A stretch of DNA of 64,000 nucleotides from Deinococcales bacterium (GTDB taxonomy: Bacteria > Deinococcota > Deinococci > Deinococcales > JAAFIG01), in contig JAAFIG010000003.1 of the NCBI GenBank assembly GCA_013298595.1, forward strand, positions 1-64,000. Direction: 5' to 3'. Below are positions 33,704 to 40,949 of this stretch, one piece after another. The notes below the pieces were generated by a model. That model saw nothing but the letters and a program-made list of their open reading frames with translations, made no database searches and had not been told where the DNA came from. The position numbers and the translations under genes are program-made. Numbering within the stretch: the stretch's first letter is position 1; each line of letters opens with the position of its first letter.

Positions 33704-33856
33704 TCCTGCTTAATTTCTTTTTTTCACTTTTGCTTTTAACTCTTAGACAAACTCGAGGGATTGAGCAATCCATTGCTAGAGTTCTAATTGCTGACCGACA
33801 ATGGTATCGGTCATGACAACATATTCGCGCATACCTGTACCACCTTGAGACCCCAG
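33704..33856 (-). pseudogene. Decayed 3' fragment of a TfoX-domain gene
   Basis: About 150 bp align closely, without large gaps, to the 3' end of the intact TfoX-like gene at 38784-39134. The shared stretches include the A/T-rich end 'TTAATTTCTTTTTTTC', 'GGGATTGAGCAATCCATTG' and 'ACATATTCGCGCATACCT'. Stops and substitutions break the frame, and the 5' two-thirds are gone. One of the two CTCGAG sites of the intact gene is CTAGAG here. It is evidence of a duplicated segment between 33.7 and 38.8 kb. Confidence 0.85.
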
Positions 33857-33870
33857 ATGCGTTCAAAAGC

Positions 33871-34431
33871 TTAATCTTGGGCAAAAGCCTTCCAACAGGC
33901 TTCAATCACTTGTTCGATAATGACATCATCAAGTGAGAAATACCCGCTTATACTGGCTTGAACCACGGCAAGGATTGCACCCGAACTAAGGTGTACGGCA
34001 ACCCTTGGGTCTATATTGCTCATGATGCCTTGTGCTTGCGCTTCAGCAATTAAACGCATAGTGATTTCCACAGATGGGGTGGTTCGTTGACGCAATATTG
34101 CTGACACATACGGTGAATGCTTACAAGCAGAAATCAACTCTAGTTGTTTGGGATATTGCAACGCAAATTTTGCCATGTTTCGTATAAAACTTTTGAGTTG
34201 CACCTCGATGCTGCTTTCAGGATCATGATTTGCCATGATGTGGTTTTCTAACAAGTCTGCGGTTTCTTGGTAAACGGTATTGACCAGTTCTTCTTTACTC
34301 GAGAAATAGTTATAAATTGTTCCTGCACCTACCCCTGCTTTGGCAAAAATTTTAGTAAACGAGACTGATTGCAGTCCGTGTTCAACAATTAACTCGAGGG
34401 TCGCTTGGAGGATATCGTCACGTTTGCTCAC
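33871..34431 (-). CDS. TetR-family repressor
   Basis: This is a 186-residue TetR-type regulator. The DNA-binding part is residues 1-50 (SKRDDILQATLELIVEHGLQSVSFTKIFAKAGVGAGTIYNYF-like order, with helix-turn-helix at about 27-46). The rest is the helical ligand-binding domain. GTG 34431 is chosen because the TetR domain begins there and TACAAT ends 8 nt upstream; the longer frame to 34602 would cross the operators and the divergent gene. It is divergent from an NAD-dependent epimerase-like gene whose promoter carries two palindromes. That gene is the likely target. Confidence 0.9.
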   Translation of the reverse strand: MSKRDDILQATLELIVEHGLQSVSFTKIFAKAGVGAGTIYNYFSSKEELVNTVYQETADLLENHIMANHDPESSIEVQLKSFIRNMAKFALQYPKQLELISACKHSPYVSAILRQRTTPSVEITMRLIAEAQAQGIMSNIDPRVAVHLSSGAILAVVQASISGYFSLDDVIIEQVIEACWKAFAQD

Positions 34432-34439
34432 AAGAATGT

Positions 34440-34445
34440 ATTGTA
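34440..34445 (-). promoter_or_regulatory. -10 box (TACAAT) of the tetR gene
   Basis: The minus-strand TACAAT ends 8 nt before GTG 34431. It is consistent with leaderless expression of the repressor, separate from the operators about 50 bp away. Confidence 0.45.
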
Positions 34446-34479
34446 CTTGAATGGATCGGAACAATTGTTTGGTGGGTTC

Positions 34480-34508
34480 TTGACTTTTTGAAATTTGGAA
34501 TGTATATT
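34480..34508 (+). promoter_or_regulatory. Sigma-70-like promoter of the epimerase-like gene
   Basis: TTGACT (34480-34485), a 17-bp spacer and TATATT (34503-34508) make the best two-element promoter in the window. The -10 lies inside operator 1. The gene it serves has a Shine-Dalgarno site, unlike the leaderless genes. Confidence 0.7.
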
Positions 34509-34531
34509 CCAAATTGGAATGAATGTTCCAA
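34495..34531. promoter_or_regulatory. Tandem palindromic operators for the TetR protein
   Basis: Operator 1 is TTGGAATGTATATTCCAA (34495-34512) and operator 2 is TTGGAATGAATGTTCCAA (34514-34531), with centres 19 bp apart. Both have TTGGAA...TTCCAA arms. They cover the -10 and probable start point of the epimerase-like gene, so binding by the adjacent TetR protein would block it. Function is inferred from position and symmetry. Confidence 0.75.
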
Positions 34532-34543
34532 GTCAGGGGAAAT

Positions 34544-35575
34544 ATGGAAAGCAAAACAGTATTGGTCACGGGCGGTTCGGGATTTGTTGGGTCGCACTGC
34601 ATTGTGCAACTCTTAAAAGCAGGCTACAACGTCAACACCACTGTCAGAAACCTAGCTCGAGAAAACGAAGTCCGCACAATGGTCAAACGAGGCGGGATTT
34701 TGGCAGGAGACCGCCTGAAATTCTTCGCCTCAGACCTCACAGCAGACCTTGGCTGGAGAGAAGCCGTTGCTGGTTGCACTTACGTGCTTCATGTTGCCAG
34801 TCCATTTCTAATCGTAGTTCCCAAAGACGAAAACGAATTGATTATTCCTGCTCGAGAAGGCACATTGCGGGTGCTACGAGCCTCGAGAGATGCAGGCGTT
34901 AAGCGGGTGGTAGTTACATCCTCTTTTGTGGCAGTCGGTTACGGACACGAACCTCGAGCCAAGCCGTTCACCGAAACTGATTGGACCAACCTCGAGGGAG
35001 ATGGGGTGAATGGGTATGCAAAATCCAAAACCTTAGCCGAAAAAGCCGCTTGGGATTTTATCAAACAAGAGGGTAACGGACTCGAGCTTTCAGTAGTCAA
35101 CCCAGTAGGTATTTTTGGACCAGCACTTGGCACAGACATTTCACCATCAATGGAGTTAGTAACCACCCGAATTGCTGGGAGAATCCCAAGTATGTCAGGC
35201 TTAACTCTTAGCGTTATAGACGTAGAAGACCTCGCAGTGCTTCATTTATTAGCAATGGAAAATCCAAAAGCCAACAACGAACGATTCTTAGCAGTCGGTG
35301 ATGGTTTAATTGAGGCAGCAGCGTTTGCCCAAATTTTACAAGTTGAACTGGCAACTTTGGGTCAAAAAACTGGAATTTTAACGCTCCCCGATTGGCTTAT
35401 TCGTTTTTCAGGATTGTTTATGCCTCAAATGAAAGTGGTTGCCAACCAACTGGGCAAAAAGACTTTGATCTCCAATCAAAAAGCCCAACAAATGTTGGGC
35501 TGGAGACCGCGCAGCAACGAAGAAACCTTACGTCGCACGGCAAGAAGTTTAGTTGAACTGGGATTGTTCAAATGA
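34544..35575 (+). CDS. NAD-dependent epimerase/dihydroflavonol-reductase-like protein
   Basis: This is a 343-residue extended SDR. The cofactor motif TGGSGFVGSH lies at about residues 9-18, and the active site is Tyr/Lys in GYAKSKTLAEKA near 166-170, as in dihydroflavonol 4-reductase and 3-beta-HSD-like enzymes. It would reduce a carbonyl or oxidise an alcohol with NADP(H). ATG 34544 follows AGGGGA; the ATG at 34523 lies inside operator 2 and is unlikely. Expression is probably repressed by the divergent TetR and induced by its ligand, perhaps the enzyme's substrate. Confidence 0.87.
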   Translation: MESKTVLVTGGSGFVGSHCIVQLLKAGYNVNTTVRNLARENEVRTMVKRGGILAGDRLKFFASDLTADLGWREAVAGCTYVLHVASPFLIVVPKDENELIIPAREGTLRVLRASRDAGVKRVVVTSSFVAVGYGHEPRAKPFTETDWTNLEGDGVNGYAKSKTLAEKAAWDFIKQEGNGLELSVVNPVGIFGPALGTDISPSMELVTTRIAGRIPSMSGLTLSVIDVEDLAVLHLLAMENPKANNERFLAVGDGLIEAAAFAQILQVELATLGQKTGILTLPDWLIRFSGLFMPQMKVVANQLGKKTLISNQKAQQMLGWRPRSNEETLRRTARSLVELGLFK

Positions 35576-35756
35576 TCCCAAACTTTACACCGCAACGTTA
35601 GAACTACCCTAAGTTTGCACCTACTCCTAACTTTCTCGAGCCTCAGTGGTTGTGATACGTCCAACCATCAAGCTAAGTCCAACTGCCACCTCAAGTTTGC
35701 ATCCTTTCCAAGTAGTTGAACACAGCACTGGCTCAAGTTCTCGAGGCACTGTGATT

Positions 35757-36113
35757 TTACACTTTCTCGCAAGCCACTTCGATCATAAAGTTGCCACCTG
35801 GACACTCAAAATGAAAAGTCCAAGAACCCCAAGTGTGTTCTGGGGGTTTCATCTCCAACCCAGCAGCTTTTAGGCGTTCAAAGATTTCATTGACTTTACT
35901 TTCGGTTCTGGCATCAAAGCCAATATGAAACATTTTTGGATAACTGATTCTCGAGCCTTTCATCAAATTTATGTGCATTCCATCATCGCCACTCAACACC
36001 GCCATGCCTGCATTATTATCTTCAAAAGCATCAGTAAACCCAAAGTTTTTTTTGAAGAATGAACTGACTTCTGTTACGTTACTAACGGTTAAGTTGATAT
36101 GGTCAAGTCTCAT
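35757..36113 (-). CDS. VOC-family (glyoxalase/bleomycin-resistance fold) protein
   Basis: This is a 118-residue VOC protein. It opens with RLDHINLTVSNV (metal-ligand His near residue 5), continues with AVLSGDDGMHINLM and KMFHIGFDA, and ends with the ECPGGNFMIEV strand that usually supplies the last metal ligand Glu. Such proteins include glyoxalases, dioxygenases and drug-binding proteins, and the substrate cannot be assigned. A strong AAAGGAG precedes the ATG. It converges with the epimerase-like gene. Confidence 0.83.
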   Translation of the reverse strand: MRLDHINLTVSNVTEVSSFFKKNFGFTDAFEDNNAGMAVLSGDDGMHINLMKGSRISYPKMFHIGFDARTESKVNEIFERLKAAGLEMKPPEHTWGSWTFHFECPGGNFMIEVACEKV

Positions 36114-36262
36114 AATTTTCTCCTTTTAGAACATTTTTCTTTGTTCCAAAAGAAGCTTAAACTTATAAGCCGTCAGGTTTTGTCGTTTGATAATGGCGAT
36201 TCTGCAATGCGCGTTTAGGGATTTTCGAGGAGGCGAATTAAGAAACTTTTGTAGTTTCACAG

Positions 36263-36268
36263 TATCCT
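36263..36268 (+). promoter_or_regulatory. -10 box (TATCCT) of a leaderless promoter
   Basis: TATCCT ends 6 nt before the kinase ATG at 36275. Confidence 0.45.
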
Positions 36269-36274
36269 TTCTGC

Positions 36275-36796
36275 ATGACCCAAAGAAGCGAAGTGCTATT
36301 TATTGGTGGGCGAAGTGGTACAGGCAAAACCAGTGTCGCCTCGGCATTGCACGAATTACTCTCGGAATACCACATTCAACACGCTGTCATCGAAGGAGAT
36401 TACCTCGACATGGCTTATCCTGCGCCTTGGAAACATGAGTTGGAGGAAAAGAATTTACAAGCAATTTGGCAAAATTATTCCACGCTTGGTTATTCTCGGT
36501 TGATTTACACCAATGTGGTGAGCGTACTTCAAACGGATAAACTTATTCGTGCAATGGGTGATGATCCAAAAGTCATAGCCGTGCTGCTCGATGTTTCCGA
36601 TGAGGTGATGCAAAAGCGGCTCAGTCAACGCGAATCTGGACTGTCACTCGAGCGTCATCTGCAACGCAACGCCGAACGTCGAAATCATTTAGAAATAAAT
36701 GCGCCTGCATGGGTTCATCGGGTACAAACAAACGAGAAGACTTTGGATCAGTTGGCTGCCGAGGTTGTACAACTTACGGGCTGGCTTCATGTTTGA
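36275..36796 (+). CDS. P-loop kinase-like ATPase
   Basis: This is a 173-residue protein with Walker A GGRSGTGKTS (11-20) and an AAA/adenylate-kinase-like layout: VIEGDYLDMAYPAPW (substrate site near 38-52), VLLDVSDEVMQKRLSQRE (lid, near 108-125). It is similar in type to uncharacterised ATP-binding proteins annotated as gluconate- or chloramphenicol-kinase-like. The substrate is unknown. It is probably its own transcription unit; the WYL regulator gene follows with a separate promoter. Confidence 0.8.
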   Translation: MTQRSEVLFIGGRSGTGKTSVASALHELLSEYHIQHAVIEGDYLDMAYPAPWKHELEEKNLQAIWQNYSTLGYSRLIYTNVVSVLQTDKLIRAMGDDPKVIAVLLDVSDEVMQKRLSQRESGLSLERHLQRNAERRNHLEINAPAWVHRVQTNEKTLDQLAAEVVQLTGWLHV

Positions 36797-36903
36797 AACT
36801 CAACTGATATTCGGTATGTATCTGCTGCACAAATTGTCCAGATGATTCTAAGCCGTTTAGGGTTTGACGCAAATCTGCTTCAAGACCATCAGTTTTGTCG
36901 TTT

Positions 36904-36909
36904 TATAAT
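36904..36909 (+). promoter_or_regulatory. -10 box (TATAAT) of a leaderless promoter
   Basis: A perfect TATAAT ends 7 nt before the WYL regulator ATG at 36917. A near copy of the surrounding DNA (TTTTGTCGTTT then GATAATG) occurs at about 36180-36197 without a gene behind it. Confidence 0.6.
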
Positions 36910-36916
36910 GCCTGTC

Positions 36917-37867
36917 ATGTACGACCCCTCAATGCGAGTTCTGACTGTTCTCGAGATGTTACAAGCCAAAGAACGTGTCACTGCCACAGAATTAGCTGCT
37001 CGGCTTGAAGTTAGCACTCGTACTGTGCAGCGTTACGTGGCACGGCTTCAAGACCTTGGTGTACCTGTTACTTCCTCCCGTGGGCGTGGCGCGAGCTACC
37101 GCTTAAAACCCAGTTTTAGAATGCCACCAATCATGTTTAACACCGAAGAAGCTTTTGCTGTAGCACTCGGGCTAAATGCTTTGCAGCACATTGGCTTAAC
37201 TGCGCTTGCTCCAGCCGTAGTTGGTGTAGAAAGTAAACTCGAGCGGGTCTTACCAACTGCGATTTGGGGGCGAATGCAAGCCCTAAGTGCAGCCTTGCAA
37301 CTCGAGAAACAACCGTGGCTTACACCTGTGGATGCAACCCTGATTTCCGAACTTACCAGCGCCATACAAGAACGGCTCGAGACGCAAATGCAGTATGCCA
37401 ATTATCAACGTATCTTGAGTCAACGCACGGTTCAACCACTTGGTTTGGTACGTGACAATGGTGTTTGGTTCTTGGGTGCGTATTGTTTGTTGCGTCAGGA
37501 TTTACGGTTATTTCGCGTAGACCGAATCTCGAGTGTTCATAAAACCCAGATTTCTTTTACTACATCAGCACAGTTTAATATCGAAGATTTCACTAAGGAA
37601 AGACTGCAAGCCACACCTGCAAAGTACAAAACCGAGGTTTGGCTCGAGATAACACTCGAAATGATGTGGTTTGATTTGATTCCACCTCGCGCCAAATGGA
37701 CACCAGAAAATAATGGAATTGTGCTACGCACCAATGTCAACAACCTAGAACAATATGCAGCTCGGTTACTCGAATTTAATTGTCGGCTCGAGATTCGGTT
37801 TCCGCCCGAGTTAAAAATAGCTTTTCGAGAACTTGCAACCCGTGCCATGCGAGTATTTGAACAGTAA
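36917..37867 (+). CDS. YafY-type HTH/WYL-domain transcriptional regulator
   Basis: This is a 316-residue regulator. Residues 1-65 form an HTH_11 winged helix (RVLTVLEMLQAKERVTATELAARLEVSTRTVQRY-type order). A WYL domain follows from about residue 135; its core is changed to LVRDNGVWFLGAYCLLRQDLRLFRVDRI. A WCX C-terminal extension completes it. WYL proteins sense nucleic acids or small ligands and often control stress or defence genes. ATG 36917 has TATAAT 7 nt upstream, so the 25-residue longer frame from 36842 is rejected. A decayed copy of its 3' end lies at 38513-38776. Confidence 0.88.
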   Translation: MYDPSMRVLTVLEMLQAKERVTATELAARLEVSTRTVQRYVARLQDLGVPVTSSRGRGASYRLKPSFRMPPIMFNTEEAFAVALGLNALQHIGLTALAPAVVGVESKLERVLPTAIWGRMQALSAALQLEKQPWLTPVDATLISELTSAIQERLETQMQYANYQRILSQRTVQPLGLVRDNGVWFLGAYCLLRQDLRLFRVDRISSVHKTQISFTTSAQFNIEDFTKERLQATPAKYKTEVWLEITLEMMWFDLIPPRAKWTPENNGIVLRTNVNNLEQYAARLLEFNCRLEIRFPPELKIAFRELATRAMRVFEQ

Positions 37868-37948
37868 CTCGGGATAACGTATGACAAGAAAGGTAAGCAA
37901 GTTTCTATCACTTGATTAGCTTTCAGCTTGCCGCACCATGTATGACTC

Positions 37949-38512
37949 TTATACCCCAAACTGTTTGAAATGGTGATCGAGGTGTTGGTATTGCAGCCTA
38001 GCCCGCTCATTGGGGGTCATAGGACCAAAGAATGTATTGGGCTGGCTAGTCATCCCTGCTTCTCCTCCCTGTTTAAAACGCTCTAGTAGGGTTAGTAAGC
38101 GTTGTTTTTCCTGAGCAAAGTCACGGGTATCCTTGATTTTAATGGAATCATCGGTGGGCGAGTTTTTGGAGAATCCCGTGGACAAGATTTGCCGTTTAGC
38201 AGCACCCCCGAACAACCGTCCTATCAGTGACCATGAAGTTGGCTTAGAACTCATGGCAACCTCGAGCGCTCCTGCGAGGTGTGCCATCATCTGGGCTACG
38301 TCCATCTTTCCCCACCCAGCTTGGCTTTGTGGGGTTAGTTTTTCCAGACGTTCAAGCATGGTGGCATAAGACTGTGATTCCAACAAGGTAGGGTTATACA
38401 CAAACCAATCGTACACTTTGTTTTCATTCAATATCAAGTATTGGTATTGCTGGGTTTTATTTTCAAAAAATCCAGCAATATGGGCTACTCGACCTGCCAA
38501 CTCGAGCAGCAT
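37949..38512 (-). CDS. DUF1569-family protein
   Basis: This protein of up to 187 residues has the DUF1569 pattern: ERLEKLTPQSQAGWGKMDVAQMMAHLAGALE (about residues 53-83), then RERARLQYQHLDHHFKQFGV-like ending, here PNERARLQYQHLDHHFKQFGV. The fold is a DinB-like four-helix bundle and the function is unknown. The first ~42 residues do not look like the family, and the frame begins exactly where the WYL remnant starts. The true start may be a later TTG or GTG, for example before LESQSYATML. Confidence 0.75.
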   Translation of the reverse strand: MLLELAGRVAHIAGFFENKTQQYQYLILNENKVYDWFVYNPTLLESQSYATMLERLEKLTPQSQAGWGKMDVAQMMAHLAGALEVAMSSKPTSWSLIGRLFGGAAKRQILSTGFSKNSPTDDSIKIKDTRDFAQEKQRLLTLLERFKQGGEAGMTSQPNTFFGPMTPNERARLQYQHLDHHFKQFGV

Positions 38513-38776
38513 TTAATATCAAAGACTTTAATTGCAAACCATGCCAGCCAAGTACAAAACCAAAGTCTAGCTCAAGAAGAACCTTGAAACCATGTGGTCT
38601 GATCTGATTCCACTCAGGGCTGAATGAAATCAGAAAATAATGGCATTTTATTACGAGTGAATGTCAATGATCTTGTATAATACGCGGCTCGACAGCTCGA
38701 GATTCAGTTTCTGCTCGAGTTAAAAATGGCTTTCTGAGAACTTGCGACTGGTGCTATTCGAGTATTTGAAGAATAC
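38513..38776 (+). pseudogene. Decayed 3' fragment of a WYL-regulator gene
   Basis: About 260 bp align to the last third of the intact WYL gene (about 37585-37865). Shared stretches include 'AAGTACAAAACC', 'GATTCCAC', 'CAGAAAATAATGG', 'CTCGAGATTC' and 'GAGTTAAAAATGGCTTT'. In-frame stops, small indels and the missing 5' part show that it is dead. It sits directly beside the TfoX gene, a copy of whose 3' end is also decayed at 33.7 kb. It appears to result from local duplication and decay. Confidence 0.88.
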
Positions 38777-38783
38777 GTCCTAC

Positions 38784-39134
38784 TTAATTTCTTTTTTTCG
38801 CTTTTGCTTTTAGCCCTTGGACAAGCTCGAGGGATTGAGCAATCCATTGCTCGAGTTCTACTTGGTGACCAACAATGTTGTCTGGCATGACAACGTATTC
38901 GCGCATACCTCTGCCACCTTTGGGTGCAAAAGGTGTTGCGCCTTGCTCGAGACTCATGGCGCGGTCTGCTTCGTTTAATCGTAAAACAAGACCATGATGG
39001 TAAAGGTACATAAACATTTGGTCGTTGAAAAAAGCACAGGGGAAACCAAACATTTTCCGTACTCGAACTCCCTCTATATTGCTAATGCTTGACTGGAATA
39101 TCTCGAGGAGTTTTTGTGGCTCGAGGTTGGTCAT
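38784..39134 (-). CDS. TfoX N-terminal-domain protein
   Basis: This is a 116-residue single-domain TfoX_N protein: EIFQSSISNIEGVRVRKMFGFPCAFFNDQMFMYLY is the characteristic stretch (about residues 12-46), and the C-terminus is Lys-rich. In gamma-proteobacteria TfoX controls competence, but single-domain members have unknown roles. ATG 39134 overlaps the flavodoxin stop by 4 nt (ATGA). An ATG 9 nt further upstream is possible. A decayed second copy lies at 33704-33856. Confidence 0.85.
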   Translation of the reverse strand: MTNLEPQKLLEIFQSSISNIEGVRVRKMFGFPCAFFNDQMFMYLYHHGLVLRLNEADRAMSLEQGATPFAPKGGRGMREYVVMPDNIVGHQVELEQWIAQSLELVQGLKAKAKKRN

Positions 39135-39715
39135 TTGTTCCATCGCAGTGTGGCTTGAGCGATTCGTTGACCGTATTTTTCGGCGGTTAGTAAATCACCT
39201 GATGTGGGTTGGCTGCCTATGCTTGGCTGGACTGTTCCAAGTGCGCCAACGCCAATGTAATAACCCCATTGGTCTATGCCTTCACTCGAGCCTGTCATGT
39301 GCGATGCTTGTGCAGTCGGTCCAAGCCAAACCATACGAAGTTGTGCCGCAAGGGTCACTAGGTAGTGTAGGGTCATGAGTTTATCGCCACTTGGATGACT
39401 TGAGGTTGTGAATCCTCCTGCCAGTTTATCTTGCCATGAATGGCTCATCCAATGCGGTGCGGTTGCATCTGCAAAGCATTTGAAGATGCCTGAGACCATC
39501 CCCATGTAAGTTGGCGCTCCAAAGACAATGGCGTGAGCTGCATTCAGTTTTTCGGTAATGCTGTCATCTGCCCAGCGTCCTGCTTGGATTTGTTCACCTG
39601 TCAGTATCAGTCGTTCAACATCAATGCCTTTAGTTTGAGCGCCGCGCTCGAGGGCGTGGGCAACCTGGTCGGTGTTACCAAATCCTGAGTGATAGACAAT
39701 TGCAATGTTTTTCAT
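39131..39715 (-). CDS. Flavodoxin/WrbA-like NAD(P)H quinone oxidoreductase family protein
   Basis: This is a 194-residue flavodoxin-fold protein that binds FMN. The phosphate loop is YHSGFGNTDQVA (about residues 8-19), GAPTYMGMVSG (72-82) contacts the isoalloxazine, and a GGFTTSSHPSGDK stretch (about 103-115) follows as in WrbA. It likely performs two-electron quinone or nitro reduction. CAGGAG precedes the ATG. It is divergent from a TetR gene, with a 19-bp palindrome between them, so that TetR is the likely regulator. The TfoX gene is co-translated downstream. Confidence 0.87.
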   Translation of the reverse strand: MKNIAIVYHSGFGNTDQVAHALERGAQTKGIDVERLILTGEQIQAGRWADDSITEKLNAAHAIVFGAPTYMGMVSGIFKCFADATAPHWMSHSWQDKLAGGFTTSSHPSGDKLMTLHYLVTLAAQLRMVWLGPTAQASHMTGSSEGIDQWGYYIGVGALGTVQPSIGSQPTSGDLLTAEKYGQRIAQATLRWNK

Positions 39716-39756
39716 GGGGTCTCCTGTCTCAAGTTCATTTTGTTTTTTACGAACTT

Positions 39757-39775
39757 ATATTGACATTGTCAATAT
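39757..39775. promoter_or_regulatory. Perfect 19-bp palindrome, probable TetR operator
   Basis: ATATTGACA-T-TGTCAATAT is a perfect palindrome in the space between the flavodoxin and TetR genes. It contains TTGACA (39760-39765), a possible -35 for the tetR promoter, so a bound repressor would block both directions. The role is inferred from symmetry and position. Confidence 0.75.
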
Positions 39776-39779
39776 AGCG

Positions 39780-39785
39780 TATAAT
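39780..39785 (+). promoter_or_regulatory. -10 box (TATAAT) of the tetR gene
   Basis: A perfect TATAAT ends 7 nt before ATG 39793. TTGACA lies upstream with only a 14-bp spacer, shorter than usual. Confidence 0.65.
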
Positions 39786-39792
39786 GTTGCTT

Positions 39793-40410
39793 ATGTCAAC
39801 ATCCAAAAAAATGCCGTCAAAAACCTATCATCATGGCAACTTACGCCAAGTGTTACTCGAGGCAGCCCAAACACTCACCGCCGAAGTTGGCATTGATGGT
39901 TTTACATTGCGCGAAGTGGCTCGTCGTGCAGGCGTGAGTCACGCCGCACCGTACAATCACTTTGCCGATAAAACCGCCCTAGTCGAAGCGCTGGCTGTCC
40001 ATGCTTTTCAAGAACTTGCCAATGCTTTACGAATAGCCGTAAACAAACACGCCACCCCACTTTCGGCGCTCGAGGAAATCGGTGTGGCATATGTACGCTT
40101 TGCTTATCAACATCCAAACGAATTTCGATTTATTTTTCGCAACGACCTACGCCCAAGTGCTGAAAGTGCCACCAATCAAGCTGGTGAGCGAGCCTACGCG
40201 GTACTACTTGAAACAATGAAAAGCGCCCAATCATTCCTTGCCAGTAAAGACATTGAATTATTGGCATTAACGGCTTGGTCAACCTCACACGGACTAGCAA
40301 CACTTGTGGTCAACGGACCACGTTCAGATTTAACACAAAATCTCGAGGGTGTCGAATACCTAGCTCGAGGTGTGATGCAGACATTACAAGAAGGATTATT
40401 CAAAAGATAA
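39793..40410 (+). CDS. TetR-family regulator with WHG-type C-terminal domain
   Basis: This is a 205-residue TetR. The DNA-binding domain covers about residues 9-60, with helix-turn-helix FTLREVARRAGVSHAAPYNHFADK around 33-56. The C-terminal domain carries AWSTSHGLATLVVNG, the W-x-x-x-H-G pattern of the WHG subgroup. ATG 39793 is preferred to the ATG at 39784, which overlaps the -10 box. It probably represses itself and the divergent flavodoxin gene through the palindrome at 39757-39775. Electrophiles or quinones are plausible inducers given its neighbour. Confidence 0.9.
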   Translation: MSTSKKMPSKTYHHGNLRQVLLEAAQTLTAEVGIDGFTLREVARRAGVSHAAPYNHFADKTALVEALAVHAFQELANALRIAVNKHATPLSALEEIGVAYVRFAYQHPNEFRFIFRNDLRPSAESATNQAGERAYAVLLETMKSAQSFLASKDIELLALTAWSTSHGLATLVVNGPRSDLTQNLEGVEYLARGVMQTLQEGLFKR

Positions 40411-40414
40411 TTGA

Positions 40415-40461
40415 TTTTTCAGTCTTGGATTTAGCTTTAGGTCTAAAGCCAAATTGAAAAA
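40415..40461. repeat. Nested inverted repeats after the tetR gene
   Basis: Outer arms TTTTTCA (40415-40421) and TGAAAAA (40455-40461) enclose an inner hairpin GCTTTAG (40434-40440) / CTAAAGC (40443-40449) with a 2-nt loop. It lies 5 nt after the tetR stop and may help end transcription, although there is no long T run directly after the inner stem. Confidence 0.5.
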
Positions 40462-40576
40462 CACAAAACCAATTTTTAACGCACTCGAGCAAACCGAAAT
40501 TGCCCAAGTAATATGGGCGAATAATCTGAAAAAACTTGGTAAAAATAATATCGCAGTATTTTTCTGGGATTCTTGA
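40454..40576 (+). CDS. Possible short ORF or gene remnant, 40 residues
   Basis: A TTG-initiated frame at 40454 reads 40 residues (start MKNTKPIFNALEQTEIAQVI, end NNIAVFFWDS) to TGA at 40576. Amino-acid use looks protein-like and it contains one CTCGAG in the Leu-Glu frame. It has no Shine-Dalgarno site, no -10 box and overlaps the inverted repeat. It may be the tail of an eroded gene rather than a working one. Confidence 0.25.
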   Translation: MKNTKPIFNALEQTEIAQVIWANNLKKLGKNNIAVFFWDS

Positions 40577-40592
40577 GGAGCTACGAAAAACA

Positions 40593-40949
40593 CTACTCCA
40601 ACTCGGCTAATCTGGCTGCAACTAAATCCTTTAGTAATTTAATATCTATGTCCCAATTAATAGGAATTTGGAAAAGGTTTTTCTGCACAACATACTTCTG
40701 ACTTTCTAGCCGAACCCTAAAATCTTCAATCACTCGAGCACTCCAAGGAGCAAGAGCAAGATGATTCTTCAGTGCAGAAACACCAAACACGTATTTTCCG
40801 CGCAAGTGAATTTGTGGCACATTCCAAGCAATTTTGCACTCGAGTTCTGGGAATTGGCTCAGAATCAAATCAATCACTGCTCTGAGTGTCTTGGCTTTTT
40901 GAGCCTCCAGCGAAGCTAAATAATCCTCAATGGAGTCAAATTTACTCAT
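40593..40949 (-). CDS. DUF1801-family protein
   Basis: This is a 118-residue DUF1801 protein: SIEDYLASLEAQKAKTLRAVIDLI, then CKIAWNVPQIHLRGKYVFGVSALKNHLALAPW (the I-x-W/Y-x-x-P-x-x-x-x-G-K core near residues 40-72). The function is unknown. It overlaps the upstream YdeI-like gene by 8 nt and is probably co-translated with it; YdeI proteins themselves contain a DUF1801-like part. It is a distant relative of the DUF1801 gene at 16.1 kb. Confidence 0.82.
   Translation of the reverse strand: MSKFDSIEDYLASLEAQKAKTLRAVIDLILSQFPELECKIAWNVPQIHLRGKYVFGVSALKNHLALAPWSARVIEDFRVRLESQKYVVQKNLFQIPINWDIDIKLLKDLVAARLAELE

Larger units (their letters stand above)
33323..33870. other. Intergenic region with several gene remnants and a long hairpin
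   Basis: This 548-bp gap holds no intact gene. From left to right it has about 110 bp of A+T-rich DNA; a long inverted repeat (33496-33530); a minus-strand coding scrap (33518 to about 33620, FDLLGVKEELERLAELEE then stop); a plus-strand scrap (about 33618-33702, LGKTELETINTAMARVLEV then stop) that resembles the C-terminus of a MazF/PemK toxin; and a decayed TfoX copy (33704-33856). The scraps look like eroded genes. Confidence 0.6.

Noticed and set aside
36125-36150. TTAGAAC...GTTCCAA repeat before the VOC gene, similar to the TetR operators at 34.5 kb
   Set aside because: The arm spacing (10 nt) and one arm base differ from the operators; too weak to call a site.
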